A stretch of 64,000 bases of DNA from Curvibacter microcysteis (GTDB lineage: Bacteria; Pseudomonadota; Gammaproteobacteria; Burkholderiales; Burkholderiaceae_C), in NCBI RefSeq assembly GCF_028649455.1, contig NZ_JAQSIO010000004.1:542617-606616 (forward strand). Direction: 5' to 3'. The notes below the pieces were generated by a model, which searched no databases, had not been told where the DNA came from, and saw only the letters and a program-made list of their open reading frames with translations. The translations under genes and the position numbers were made by a program. Numbering within the stretch: the stretch's first letter is position 1; each line of letters opens with the position of its first letter. This document shows positions 11,891-20,753 of this stretch, piece after piece.

Positions 11891-12136
11891 GCGTGCAGTG
11901 TCAGACAGGTTCAAAAAACAGACAGTCGAATTGGCGACGCCGGATGTTAAGCCGAGCAGAGCCGACCTGCCCCGGAACCCGCGCCCACCCCGCACTCAGG
12001 GGCGTAGCGGATAGGTTTCAGGTCAGCCGGACGGAGCACAGCAACCGAGGCGGACTCACCCAAAAAACGCTGCGCCCCAGCCAAGCGCCCGAAAAAGCAC
12101 CCATCGCGCCGCAAGCCCCCCGCGACAGCCTGAAGG
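11891..12136. other. Intergenic stretch with a degenerate repeat copy
   Basis: No credible gene. Bases 12001-12046 resemble the first 45 bases of the 137-bp unit that follows (GGCGTAGCGGATAGG then GCCGGACGGAGC), with several substitutions, so this is a decayed older copy. The remainder shows no recognisable motif. Confidence 0.6.
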
Positions 12137-12525
12137 GCGTAGCGGATGGGTGTCAGGCTAGGCGGACGGAGCGCAGGAACCGGAACGTACTTCCTGTACG
12201 TGAGGATTCCGAGCACCGCCCAACGACGCATGGCGCCCATCCGGTAGCCAGCCCCCCAACAGCGGCCTCGAGGGCGTAGCGGATGGGTGTCAGGCTAGGC
12301 GGACGGAGCGCAGGAACCGGAACGTACTTCCTGTACGTGAGGATCCTGAGCACCGCCCAACGACGCATGGCGCCCATCCGGTAGCCAGCCCCCCAACAGC
12401 GGCCTCGAGGGCGTAGCGGATGGGTGCCAGGCTAGGCGGACGGAGCGCAGGAACCGGAACGTACTTCCTGTACGTGAGGATTCCGAGCACCGCCCAACGA
12501 CGCATGGCGCCCATCCGGTAGCCAG
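12137..12525. repeat. 137-bp tandem repeat, about 2.8 copies, foldback ends
   Basis: Three head-to-tail units start at 12137, 12274 and 12411, spaced exactly 137 bp; the third stops after 115 bp, directly at the thiolase stop codon. Units differ by one or two substitutions only (for example GATTCCGAG versus GATCCTGAG in unit 2). Within a unit the left end GCGTAGCGGATGGG is nearly the reverse complement of the right end CCCATCCGGTAGCC, and the centre contains ACGTAC-TTCCT-GTACGT. Each copy can therefore fold into a long imperfect hairpin. This looks like a REP or MITE-like intergenic element. The short open frames in it repeat with the unit and are not credible genes. Confidence 0.92.
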
Positions 12526-13725
12526 TTAACAACGTTCGAAGATGCCGGCGGCGCCTTGCCCCATGCCCACACACATCGTCACCATGCCGTACTTCAACTG
12601 GTGCCGCTGCAGCGCATGCACCACGGTGGCCGAGCGGATCGCGCCCGTGGCGCCCAGCGGGTGGCCCAGGGCGATGGCGCCCCCCATGCGGTTGACCTTG
12701 GCCGGGTCCAGGCCCAGGGTGTTGATGACGGCCAGCGATTGCGCGGCAAAAGCCTCGTTCAGCTCGAACCAGTCGATGTCGTCTTGCTTCAGGCCCGCAT
12801 AGCGCAGCGCGGCAGGAATGGCCTCGATCGGGCCGATGCCCATGATGTGCGGCGGCACGCCCTTGCTGGCGAAGCTGACAAAGCGCGCCAGCGGCTTGAG
12901 GCCGAAGCGCTTGACCGCGTTGCCGCTGGCCAGGATCAGCGCGCCGGCGCCGTCCGAGGTTTGCGAGCTGTTGCCCGCCGTCACCGAGCCGCGCGCAGCG
13001 AACACGGTCTTGAGCTTGGCCAGGCCTTCGAGCGTGGTGTCAGGGCGGGCGCCCTCGTCCAGGCTCACGGTGCGGGTCTTCAGGCTGACCTCGCCGGTGG
13101 CCAGGTCGGGACGGCGTTCGGTCACCTCGATGGGGGTGATTTCGGCCGTGAATTCGCCGGCCTGCTGGGCCTTGAGGGCCTTCAGGTGCGACTGCAGCGC
13201 GAACTCGTCTTGCGCTTCGCGGCTGACCTTCCATTGCTGGGCCACCTTCTCGGCGGTCAGGCCCATGCCGTAGGCAATGCCCACGTCGCCATCACGCTCG
13301 AAGATGCTGGGCGACAGCGAGGGCGAGTTGCCCATCATGGGCACCATGCTCATGCTTTCAACGCCCGCGGCGATCATCACCTCGGCCTCGCCAACGCGGA
13401 TGCGGTCGGCGGCCATCTGCACCGCAGACAGGCCCGAGGCGCAGAAACGGTTCACGGTGATGCCCCCCACGCTGGTGGGCAGGCCCGCCAGCACGGCCGC
13501 CACGCGGGCCACGTTCAGGCCTTGCTGGGCTTCGGGGATGGCGCAGCCGCAAATGATGTCTTCGATGCTGGCCGGGTCGAGGTCCGGCACCTGGGCCAGG
13601 GCGGCCTTCAGGGTGGTGGCCAGCAGATCGTCGGGCCGGGTGTTGCGGAAGAAGCCGCGGTGCGAACGCCCGATGGGCGTGCGCGTGGCAGCAACGATGT
13701 AGGCGTCCTGGATGGGGTGGGCCAT
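12526..13725 (-). CDS. fadA: Acetyl-CoA C-acyltransferase (thiolase)
   Basis: A 399-residue thiolase that performs the last step of beta-oxidation, cleaving 3-ketoacyl-CoA. The active-site cysteine is in NRFCASGLSAV (C95), the catalytic histidine in GHPLGATG near residue 355, and the second cysteine in MCVGMGQGAAG near 387. The start at 13725 has an AAGGAG-like site a few bases upstream. It follows the DUF4442 thioesterase gene by 12 nt and the FadB-like gene, so it forms the classical multifunctional-enzyme/thiolase pair. Confidence 0.93.
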   Translation of the reverse strand: MAHPIQDAYIVAATRTPIGRSHRGFFRNTRPDDLLATTLKAALAQVPDLDPASIEDIICGCAIPEAQQGLNVARVAAVLAGLPTSVGGITVNRFCASGLSAVQMAADRIRVGEAEVMIAAGVESMSMVPMMGNSPSLSPSIFERDGDVGIAYGMGLTAEKVAQQWKVSREAQDEFALQSHLKALKAQQAGEFTAEITPIEVTERRPDLATGEVSLKTRTVSLDEGARPDTTLEGLAKLKTVFAARGSVTAGNSSQTSDGAGALILASGNAVKRFGLKPLARFVSFASKGVPPHIMGIGPIEAIPAALRYAGLKQDDIDWFELNEAFAAQSLAVINTLGLDPAKVNRMGGAIALGHPLGATGAIRSATVVHALQRHQLKYGMVTMCVGMGQGAAGIFERC

Positions 13726-13737
13726 GGTGAAACTCCT

Positions 13738-14262
13738 TCAGTTCTTTTTCGGGCGGCTGGCGGGAACCCAGGCCCAGACAAATTCGCATTGCACCGGCTC
13801 GGCGCCGGTGTCGTCGGTGACGGTGACCGCCACGCTCAACTCGCCTTTTTCATTGGCCTGCATGTAGGCGGCCTGCTCTGGGCTGAGCGTGGCCACGGCC
13901 TTCAAGCCGCCGCTGGCGCGCTGCACAAAGCGCATGGACAGCGACTTGGCCAGCGGCGTGCAGTCGTCGCGCACATTCATGCCAATGACCATGCCGGTGG
14001 CCGTTTCGGCCAGCAGGTTCATGGCTGAGGCGTAGACACCACCGATGTGGTTGTGCACCCGCGCCTCATTGGCCACGCGCACTTCGACCCGGTCGGTGCT
14101 CAGCGAGATGAAGCGCAGGCCCGCCGTGCCCGTGAAGGGCACCGCGCGGCGCAGGATGATGTTCTGCACCCAGCCCCGCATGAAGGCCGGGGCTTCGTCC
14201 AGGCGCATCAGCGAGCGCTGCAGCTTGTTGGGCGCGCGTTCCAGCGCAGTCACCGGGCTCAT
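13738..14262 (-). CDS. DUF4442/PaaI-like hotdog thioesterase
   Basis: A 174-residue single hotdog-domain protein of the DUF4442 type, probably an acyl-CoA thioesterase. Visible features are NHIGGVYASAMNLLAETATG (the hotdog central helix, with H and E), and a C-terminal strand QCEFVWAWVPASR. The start codon at 14262 overlaps the fadB stop by one base (TGATG on the minus strand), so translation is coupled. Embedding a thioesterase between fadB and fadA suggests removal of stalled acyl-CoA intermediates. Confidence 0.8.
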   Translation of the reverse strand: MSPVTALERAPNKLQRSLMRLDEAPAFMRGWVQNIILRRAVPFTGTAGLRFISLSTDRVEVRVANEARVHNHIGGVYASAMNLLAETATGMVIGMNVRDDCTPLAKSLSMRFVQRASGGLKAVATLSPEQAAYMQANEKGELSVAVTVTDDTGAEPVQCEFVWAWVPASRPKKN

Positions 14263-16661
14263 CAGTTGCGCACCGGCTTGCCGGTCGAGAGCATGCCCAT
14301 GATGCGTTCCTGCGTCTTGGGGTGGACGATGAGCGAGCAGAAGGCCTTGCGTTCCAGCGCCATCAGGTACTCCTCGCTGACCAGGGTGCCGGCGTCCACG
14401 TCGCCACCGCACACCACCTCGGCAATCAGGCTGCCGATGTGGAAGTCGTGCTGGCTGATGAAGCCACCGTCACGCATGTTGACCAGAGAGCCCTTGATGG
14501 TGGCCACACCGCTGCGGCCCGCCACCGGGAACTGGCGCTTCAGAGGCGCGCGCCAGCCGCCGTCGAACATCGACTTGGCCTCGTTCAGGGCGACGAAGAG
14601 CAGCTCGTCCTTGTTGGGCACGATGACGTCACTGTCGAGCAGGTAGCCCAGCTTGCGCGATTCCAGCGCGCTGGTGCCCACCTTGGCCATGGCAGCCGCG
14701 GTGAAGCCCTCGGTCAGGAAGGGCAGCAAGTCCTTGCCCGTGGAGGTGGCCGCGTTTTCGGCGGCACGGCGTGCGATGTAGGTCAGGCCGCCGGCGCCGG
14801 GCACCAGGCCCACGCCGACTTCAACCAGACCGATGTAGCTTTCCATCGCCACCACGCGGCGTGCCGAGTGCACGGCCAGCTCGCAGCCGCCGCCCAGGGC
14901 CAGGCCACGCACGGCCGACACCACGGGCACGCCGGCATAGCGCAGGCGCAGCATCAGCTGCTGCAGCTCGTGCTCGGCGCCTTCAATGGCGTCGACCCCG
15001 GCGATCATGAAGGCCGGCAGCATGGACTGCAGGTCGGCGCCGGCGCTGAAGGGCTCGTCACCCGACCAGATCACCAAGCCCTTGTACTGTTGCTCGGCCA
15101 GTTCGATGCCTTGTTGCAGGCCCTCGACCACGCCCGGACCAATCGCGTGCATCTTGCTCTTGATGCTGGCGATCAGGACCTCGTCGTCCAGCGTCCACAG
15201 GCGGATGGCTTCGTCTTCATGCAGGGTCTTGCCTGCGGTCTCGAAGGTCACCGCGCCCTCGCCCAGCAGGGCTTCGGGGAAGTGCTGGCGCGCGTACACC
15301 GGCAGTTGGCGGCGCGGCTCAAACGTGTTGGTGCTGGGGTTGAACGAACCCTGCGGCGTGTGCACGCCACCGGCTTCGGCCACCGGGCCCTCGAACACCC
15401 AGGCGGGCAGCGGCGCGTTGCACAAGGTCTTGCCCGCGGCGATGTCTTCGTTGATCCACTGCGCGACCTGCAACCAACCGGCTTCCTGCCACAGCTCGAA
15501 CGGGCCTTGCTTCATGCCAAAGCCCCAGCGCATGGCCTGGTCCACATCGCGGGCGTTGTCGGCGATGCTGGCCAGGTGCACGGCGGCGTAATGGAAGCTG
15601 TTGCGCAGAATGGCCCACAGGAACTGGCCTTGCGGGCCTTCGGCGTTGCGCAGCAGGGCCAGGCGCTGGGCGGCCGGCTTTTTGAGCATGCGGCCATAGA
15701 CCTCGTCGGCCTTCTGGCCAGCGGGGACGTAGTCTTCGCTCTCGAGCTCGAAGCGCAGCACGTCGCGGCCCACCTTCTTGAAGAAGCCGGCCTTGGTCTT
15801 CTGGCCCAGGTGGCCCAGTTCAAGCAGCTTCTTGAGCACATCGGGCGTGCCAAAGCTGCCGTAGAAGGGGTCGCTGTCCAGCGTCAGGTTGTCTTGCAGC
15901 GTCTTGATGACGTGGGCCATGGTGTCCAGGCCCACCACGTCGGCGGTGCGGAAAGTGCCCGAACTGGCGCGACCGAGCTTCTTGCCGGTCAGGTCATCGA
16001 CCACGTCGTAGGTCAAGCCAAAGTTCTCGACTTCCTTCATGGTGGCCAGCATGCCGGCGATGCCGACGCGGTTGGCAATGAAGTTGGGCGTGTCTTTGGC
16101 ACGCACCACGCCCTTGCCCAGGCCGCTGGTGACGAAGCTCTCCAACTGGTCGAGGATGTGGGGCTCCGTGGTGGGGGTGGCGATCAACTCCACCAGGTAC
16201 ATGTAGCGCGGTGGGTTGAAGAAGTGGATGCCGCAAAAACGCGGCTTGATGGATTCGGGCAAGGCCTCGCTGAGGGCCGTGATCGACAGGCCCGAGGTGT
16301 TGGAGGCGACGATGGCGTGCGGCGCCACAAAGGGCGCGATCTTGGCGTACAGGTCGCGCTTCCAGTCCATGCGCTCGGCAATGGCCTCGATGATCAGGTC
16401 GCAGTCGCGCAGCTGGTCCAGGTGCTCTTCGTAGTTGGCCTGGCCAATCAAGACGGCGTCATCTGCCACACCCAGGGGCGAGGGCTTGAGCTTTTTCAGG
16501 CCATCCACGGCCCGGCTCACGATGCCGTTCTTGGGACCTTCCTTGGCCGGCAGGTCGAACAGCACCACGGGCACTTTGACATTGACGAGGTGGGCGGCGA
16601 TCTGCGCGCCCATCACGCCTGCGCCGAGGACGGCGACTTTTTTCACTTGAAATCGGTTCAT
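14262..16661 (-). CDS. 3-hydroxyacyl-CoA dehydrogenase/enoyl-CoA hydratase fusion, FadN/FadB-like
   Basis: A 799-residue bifunctional beta-oxidation enzyme. Its domain order is dehydrogenase first (NAD motif GAGVMGAQIA at residues 13-22, HFFNPPRYMYLVE near 147), then a crotonase domain at about 480-720 (SGDEPFSAGADLQSML and LALGGGCELAVHSARR). This is the reverse of E. coli FadB and matches the FadN-type arrangement. It would oxidise L-3-hydroxyacyl-CoA with NAD and hydrate enoyl-CoA. It is followed immediately by the thioesterase and thiolase genes. Confidence 0.9.
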   Translation of the reverse strand: MNRFQVKKVAVLGAGVMGAQIAAHLVNVKVPVVLFDLPAKEGPKNGIVSRAVDGLKKLKPSPLGVADDAVLIGQANYEEHLDQLRDCDLIIEAIAERMDWKRDLYAKIAPFVAPHAIVASNTSGLSITALSEALPESIKPRFCGIHFFNPPRYMYLVELIATPTTEPHILDQLESFVTSGLGKGVVRAKDTPNFIANRVGIAGMLATMKEVENFGLTYDVVDDLTGKKLGRASSGTFRTADVVGLDTMAHVIKTLQDNLTLDSDPFYGSFGTPDVLKKLLELGHLGQKTKAGFFKKVGRDVLRFELESEDYVPAGQKADEVYGRMLKKPAAQRLALLRNAEGPQGQFLWAILRNSFHYAAVHLASIADNARDVDQAMRWGFGMKQGPFELWQEAGWLQVAQWINEDIAAGKTLCNAPLPAWVFEGPVAEAGGVHTPQGSFNPSTNTFEPRRQLPVYARQHFPEALLGEGAVTFETAGKTLHEDEAIRLWTLDDEVLIASIKSKMHAIGPGVVEGLQQGIELAEQQYKGLVIWSGDEPFSAGADLQSMLPAFMIAGVDAIEGAEHELQQLMLRLRYAGVPVVSAVRGLALGGGCELAVHSARRVVAMESYIGLVEVGVGLVPGAGGLTYIARRAAENAATSTGKDLLPFLTEGFTAAAMAKVGTSALESRKLGYLLDSDVIVPNKDELLFVALNEAKSMFDGGWRAPLKRQFPVAGRSGVATIKGSLVNMRDGGFISQHDFHIGSLIAEVVCGGDVDAGTLVSEEYLMALERKAFCSLIVHPKTQERIMGMLSTGKPVRN

Positions 16662-16711
16662 GAGTTTTCCTGTTCAGGACAAAGGGGCGCAGACCCGCTG
16701 CGCCCGTGGCC

Positions 16712-17143
16712 TTATTCGATGCGTTGCCAGACCTGGGTGCGGTAGAACACGCCGATGTAGCCCCGCACCTGGAGTTGCTTGCCGCCCTCCAGAGGCGTCA
16801 GGCGCACGGTGTATTCCTTGCCGTTTTCCGGGTCCAGGATGCGGCCGTTTTCCCACACGTCCTTGCCCTCGGTCTTGCGCACGCCACGGATGATGTCCAG
16901 GCCCACCACGGGCTTGTCCTTGCGGTCGTCCGTGCAGACGTTGCAGTTGGGGCTGCCTTTTTGCACCAGGGCCTTGTCGATGCGACCGGTCAGCTGACCC
17001 GAAGGCTCACTGACGATGCGAATCTCGGCCTTGGCTTCGCCGGTGCCGTCGTCCACGCTGCGCCACAAGCCCACCGGGCTGTTTTGCGCGCAGGCCAGGC
17101 TGCTGAGCAACAGCAGGCTGGTGGCCCAGAAAGACTTGATCAT
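16712..17143 (-). CDS. DUF2147 exported protein
   Basis: A 143-residue protein with a clear signal peptide (MIKSFWATSLLLLSSLACA then QNSPVGLW). The mature part has the DUF2147 pattern: an early GLWRSVDDGTGE, then GRI, a CNVC cysteine pair, and a late LQVRGYIGVFYRTQVW. The family is periplasmic, beta-rich and of unknown role, and is often found inside lipid catabolism clusters of Burkholderiales. The start at 17143 has a strong AGGAG site. It sits between the acyl-CoA dehydrogenase and fadB-like genes with 41- and 50-nt gaps. Confidence 0.87.
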   Translation of the reverse strand: MIKSFWATSLLLLSSLACAQNSPVGLWRSVDDGTGEAKAEIRIVSEPSGQLTGRIDKALVQKGSPNCNVCTDDRKDKPVVGLDIIRGVRKTEGKDVWENGRILDPENGKEYTVRLTPLEGGKQLQVRGYIGVFYRTQVWQRIE

Positions 17144-17184
17144 GGAGATCTCCTGCATGAGGTGGGGCGTTGACGTCACGCGGA

Positions 17185-18981
17185 TCAGGCGAACACGGCG
17201 TCGGTGTCCATCAACACCTTGGAGCCGCTGCGGGCGGTGCGCATCAGCGAAGCGGTTTCAGGGAACAGCTTGGCGAAGTAGAAGCGCGCGGTTTGCAGCT
17301 TGGCCTGGTAGAACGGGTCGGTGTTGCCAGCCGCGATTTCCTTCAGCGCCACCGAGGCCATGCGGGCAAAGAAGTAGGCGAACACCAGGTGGCCGGCGAC
17401 GCGCAGGTAGTCGACGGCGGCAGCGCCCACTTCGTCGGGGTTCTGGAAGCCCTTGAAGCCGATTTCGGTGGTGAACTTGGTCATCTGGTCGCCCAGGTAG
17501 GCCAGCGGGTTGATGAACTCGGCCATCTTCTCGTTGACGCCTTCGGCTTCCACCAGTTGAGCCACGAGCTTGCCGAACTTCTTCAGCGAAGCGCCGTTGT
17601 TGCCCAGGATCTTGCGGCCCAGCAGGTCCAGCGACTGGATGGTGTTGGTGCCTTCATAGATCATGTTGATGCGGGCATCGCGCACGAACTGCTCCATGCC
17701 CCATTCCTTGATGTAGCCGTGGCCACCAAACACTTGCTGGCAGGCGGTGGTCGCCGCCCAGGCGTTGTCGGTGATGAAGGCCTTCACGATGGGGGTCAGC
17801 AGGGCCACCATTTCGGCGGAGTCCTTGCGCACCTTTTCGTCGGGGTGGTTGATTTCCTTGTCCAGCAGCACGGCGCAGAAGCAAGCCATGGCGCGGCCGC
17901 CTTCGGCGTAGGCGCGGGCGGTCAACAGCATCTTGCGCACGTCGGGGTGCACGATGATGGGGTCGGCCGGCTTGTCCTTGGCCTTGGTGCCCGTCAGCGA
18001 GCGCATCTGGATGCGGTCCTTGGCGTAGGCCAGCGCGTTCTGGTAGGCCACTTCGGTCAGGCCCAGCGACTGGTTGCCCACGCCCAGGCGGGCGGCGTTC
18101 ATCATCACGAACATGGCGGCCAGGCCCTTGTTGGGCTGGCCGACCAGGGTGCCGACCGCGCCGTCGATGACGATTTGCGCCGTGGCATTGCCGTGGATGC
18201 CCATCTTGTGCTCCAGGCCACCGCAGAAGATCGGGTTGCGCTCACCCAGGCTGCCATCGGCATTGACCTGGAACTTGGGCACCACGAACAGGCTGATGCC
18301 CTTGCTGCCGGCCGGAGCGTCCGGCAGGCGCGCCAACACCAGGTGCACGATGTTGGGGGTCATGTCGTGCTCGCCGGCGCTGATGAAGATCTTGTTGCCG
18401 GTGATCTTGTAGCTGCCGTCGGCTTGGGGTTCAGCCTTGGTGCGCAGCAAGCCCAGGTCGGTGCCGCAATGCGGTTCGGTCAGGCACATGGTGCCGGTCC
18501 ATTCACCGCTGGTGAGCTTGGGCAGGTACAGGCGCTTTTGCTCGTCGGTGCCGTGCGCGTGCAGGGCTTCGTAGGCGCCGTGGCTCAGGCCCGGGTACAT
18601 GGTCCAGGCTTGGTTGGCCGAGTTCATCATCTCGTAGAAGCACTGGTTGACCACGAAGGGCAGGCCTTGGCCGCCGTACTCGGGGTCGCAGGACAGGGCC
18701 GCCCAGCCGCCTTCGACGTACTTGGCATACGCATCCTTGAAGCCCGTCGGGGTCTTGACTTCGTGGGTGCTCTTGTCGAGCACGCAGCCCTCGGTGTCGC
18801 CGCTGATGTTCAGCGGGAAGGTGACTTCGGCGGCGAACTTGCCGCCTTCTTCGAGCACCGCGTTGATGGTGTCCGCATCGATCTCGGCATGCTTGGGCAG
18901 GGCCTTGAACTCGTCGCTGACCTTGAGCACTTCATGCAGCACGAATTGCATGTCACGCAGGGGGGGGTTGTAAGTAGGCAT
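17185..18981 (-). CDS. Acyl-CoA dehydrogenase, long form with C-terminal extension
   Basis: A 598-residue FAD enzyme that introduces the alpha,beta double bond of acyl-CoA. Its length and the N-terminal block before the catalytic core match the long acyl-CoA dehydrogenases with an added C-terminal domain (the DmdC/FadE5-like group), not the 380-residue short type. Motifs are MCLTEPHCGTDLG for flavin binding and GGHGYIKEWGMEQFVRDARI followed by IYEGTNTIQ, whose glutamate is the usual catalytic base. It is the first enzyme gene after the TetR regulator, 54 nt downstream. Confidence 0.92.
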   Translation of the reverse strand: MPTYNPPLRDMQFVLHEVLKVSDEFKALPKHAEIDADTINAVLEEGGKFAAEVTFPLNISGDTEGCVLDKSTHEVKTPTGFKDAYAKYVEGGWAALSCDPEYGGQGLPFVVNQCFYEMMNSANQAWTMYPGLSHGAYEALHAHGTDEQKRLYLPKLTSGEWTGTMCLTEPHCGTDLGLLRTKAEPQADGSYKITGNKIFISAGEHDMTPNIVHLVLARLPDAPAGSKGISLFVVPKFQVNADGSLGERNPIFCGGLEHKMGIHGNATAQIVIDGAVGTLVGQPNKGLAAMFVMMNAARLGVGNQSLGLTEVAYQNALAYAKDRIQMRSLTGTKAKDKPADPIIVHPDVRKMLLTARAYAEGGRAMACFCAVLLDKEINHPDEKVRKDSAEMVALLTPIVKAFITDNAWAATTACQQVFGGHGYIKEWGMEQFVRDARINMIYEGTNTIQSLDLLGRKILGNNGASLKKFGKLVAQLVEAEGVNEKMAEFINPLAYLGDQMTKFTTEIGFKGFQNPDEVGAAAVDYLRVAGHLVFAYFFARMASVALKEIAAGNTDPFYQAKLQTARFYFAKLFPETASLMRTARSGSKVLMDTDAVFA

Positions 18982-19035
18982 GGAATGTCTCCTAGACAGA
19001 TCGATGGGATGAAAGCGAAAAACGGGGGAAATCCA

Positions 19036-19710
19036 TCAGCTCGCGCTGTGGGGGTCGGCCGCGCCGTAGCGGGCCAGGATGTTGTCAAAGCCCTGATTGG
19101 CCTTGGCGATGGAACCGGGGTGTTTGAGGAAGCGGGCCTCGTAGTGCAGGGCCAGGATCAGGCCGTGGATTTCGAACAGCATCTGGTCCTCGTTCACGTC
19201 GGCGCCCAACTGGCCATCGTGCTTGGCCAAGGTGATGGCGCGCTTCATGGCGGCATGCCAGGTCATGACCGAACTGGCCAGGGCGTCGCGCACCGGGCCC
19301 GGTCGGTCGTCAAACTCGACGGCCCCGCTGATGTAGAGGCAACCCGAGTCAATTTCGACGGAGGTGCGCTGCATCCAGTTGGCGAACATGGCGCGCAGGC
19401 GGGGCAGGCCCCGGGGGGCACTCATGGCGGGGTAGAAGACCTCGTCTTCGAATCGGACGTGGTACTCACGGATGACGGAGATTTGCAGTTCTTCACGCGA
19501 GCCGAAGTGGGCAAACACGCCCGACTTGCTCATTTGAGTGACTTCGGCCAAAGCCCCGATGGACAGGCCTTCCAGGCCAATTTGGGTGGCCAGGCCCAGG
19601 GCCGCCTCCACAATGGCGGCCTTGGTCTGCTGGCCTTTTTGCAGCGCGCGGCCACTGCGCGCCCGCGTGGCGGCACGGGGCTTTTTGGCAATCGAAGAGG
19701 CTTCAGGCAT
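19036..19710 (-). CDS. TetR-family regulator of the beta-oxidation cluster
   Basis: A 224-residue TetR-type repressor. The helix-turn-helix is at about residues 40-70 (IGLEGLSIGALAEVTQMSKSGVFAHFGSREEL, shown here only as its location and hallmark SKSGVFAHF). The long basic, alanine-rich N-terminus before it is a little unusual. The C-terminal domain is helical and variable, consistent with binding an acyl-CoA or other hydrophobic ligand. It is the first gene of the leftward fatty-acid cluster, and a near-palindromic ACGAACGGTCGT sits just upstream, suggesting autoregulation and control of the downstream enzymes. Confidence 0.88.
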   Translation of the reverse strand: MPEASSIAKKPRAATRARSGRALQKGQQTKAAIVEAALGLATQIGLEGLSIGALAEVTQMSKSGVFAHFGSREELQISVIREYHVRFEDEVFYPAMSAPRGLPRLRAMFANWMQRTSVEIDSGCLYISGAVEFDDRPGPVRDALASSVMTWHAAMKRAITLAKHDGQLGADVNEDQMLFEIHGLILALHYEARFLKHPGSIAKANQGFDNILARYGAADPHSAS

Positions 19711-19729
19711 GGGCTGTCTTGCAAATAAA

Positions 19730-19741
19730 ACGAACGGTCGT
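19730..19741. promoter_or_regulatory. Candidate TetR operator
   Basis: ACGAACGGTCGT is an imperfect 12-bp palindrome (ACGA and TCGT arms) 20 bp before the TetR start codon at 19710. Sites of this ACGA/TCGT form are common for TetR repressors of lipid genes. Assignment rests on position and symmetry only. Confidence 0.45.
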
Positions 19742-19871
19742 GCTATTTTGCAGTACTTTTGGTGACAGCCATTTGAATATCCGAGAGAAATGAAGGAAAT
19801 TGTTCGCCAATCACCAGGGTTTACCCTCGGTTGTGACGAACTTGCGGCTTTTTAAGCGCGACAGGCCCGGC

Positions 19872-20705
19872 TCAGGCCAGGTTTTCATGGTGACCAGGCA
19901 GGCCTTGCTTCCAGTAGGCGGCCACGCGCATCAGGGAAGCAGGCTGTCCCAGTGCCAGCCAATGCTCACGCACCGCAGCCATGGTGCGCCCTTCCCCGGC
20001 CGCCCACAGGTAGGTGTGGCCTGGCGGCAGGGGCAACTCCCGCACGGCTTGCAGCAATCGCTCGCCCGGCGCGGCGTCCGCGCGCACCAGCCAGCGCAAG
20101 TCCACCCGGGCAGGGCTGCTCAGGCCCCGTTGATCCGCCGCCTGAGCGACCTCGACCAACACCGTGACTCGCGCCTGCGCGGGGAGTTCTTCCAGGCGGC
20201 GGCCGATGGCGGGCAAAGCGCTTTCATCGCCCACCAACACATACGCATCGTGGCCCGGCGGCACCACCCACGACCCCTTGGGCCCGCCGATGCCGACTTC
20301 ATCGCCTGGGCGGGCGTGCAGGGCCCAATCCGCGGCAGGACCTGCGCCGTGCACGGCGAACTCCAGGTCCAGCTCCAGGCTGATGGGGTCAAAGTGGCGC
20401 GGCGTGTAATCACGCATCACCGGGCGCTGCTCGGGGCGCAGGCCTTCGGGCCAGGCAGGGCGGCCATCGCGCAGTTCAGGCAAGACCAAGGGCGCGCCCG
20501 GCTGGGGCGGCAGCATCAGCTTCAAGTGGTCATCAAAGGCCGCCGAGACAAAGCCTTGCAGCGCTTCGCCGCCCACGGTGAGGCTGATCACGCCGGGGCT
20601 GGGGCGGCCGCTGCGCAGCACACGCAGGCGGCGCACCACCGCGTTGTGGCGCACGCGCTGGGGCAAGAGGTGATCGGGAATGACGGGGTTCAGCACAGCA
20701 GACAT
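19872..20705 (-). CDS. Siderophore-interacting (ViuB-like) FAD-binding reductase
   Basis: A 277-residue member of the siderophore-interacting protein family, which reduces ferric siderophores in the cytosol using FAD and NAD(P)H. The flavin motif RPVMRDYTPRHFD is near residue 95, GPKGSWVVPPG near 143, VLVGDESALPAIGRRLEEL near 157, and the C-terminal YLWAAGEGRTMAAVREH near 245. The ATG at 20705 is chosen; a GTG two codons upstream is possible. It is divergent from a MarR gene and the intergenic region carries two matching palindromes, so the MarR protein probably controls it. Confidence 0.9.
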   Translation of the reverse strand: MSAVLNPVIPDHLLPQRVRHNAVVRRLRVLRSGRPSPGVISLTVGGEALQGFVSAAFDDHLKLMLPPQPGAPLVLPELRDGRPAWPEGLRPEQRPVMRDYTPRHFDPISLELDLEFAVHGAGPAADWALHARPGDEVGIGGPKGSWVVPPGHDAYVLVGDESALPAIGRRLEELPAQARVTVLVEVAQAADQRGLSSPARVDLRWLVRADAAPGERLLQAVRELPLPPGHTYLWAAGEGRTMAAVREHWLALGQPASLMRVAAYWKQGLPGHHENLA

Positions 20706-20720
20706 GGGCACTTTCAGTTA

Positions 20721-20735
20721 GTTGATATGATCAAC
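20721..20735. promoter_or_regulatory. MarR-type operator, copy 1
   Basis: GTTGATATGATCAAC is a perfect palindrome with 6-bp arms and a 3-nt centre, located 16 bp before the start of the siderophore-interacting gene. It matches a second 15-bp palindrome at 20754-20768; centres are 33 bp apart, about three helical turns. Confidence 0.65.
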
Positions 20736-20753
20736 CAAATATTAAAAATATAA

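Noticed and set aside
12137..12525. Possible CRISPR array
   Set aside because: Units are 137 bp with no unique spacers and no cas genes; the structure is a simple tandem repeat.
11947..12574. Repeated small minus-strand frames reading RRWAVLGILTYRKYVPVPAL
   Set aside because: They simply repeat with the 137-bp unit and run into the thiolase 3' end; no ribosome-binding site or independent conservation. Frequently mispredicted as hypothetical proteins.
14322..16745. 807-codon plus-strand open frame opposite the FadN-like gene
   Set aside because: Same antisense artefact; no domain recognised, while the minus-strand product has complete enzymatic motifs.
17170..19728. 852-codon plus-strand open frame across the acyl-CoA dehydrogenase and TetR genes
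   Set aside because: Spans two unrelated real genes on the other strand and has no family-like sequence.
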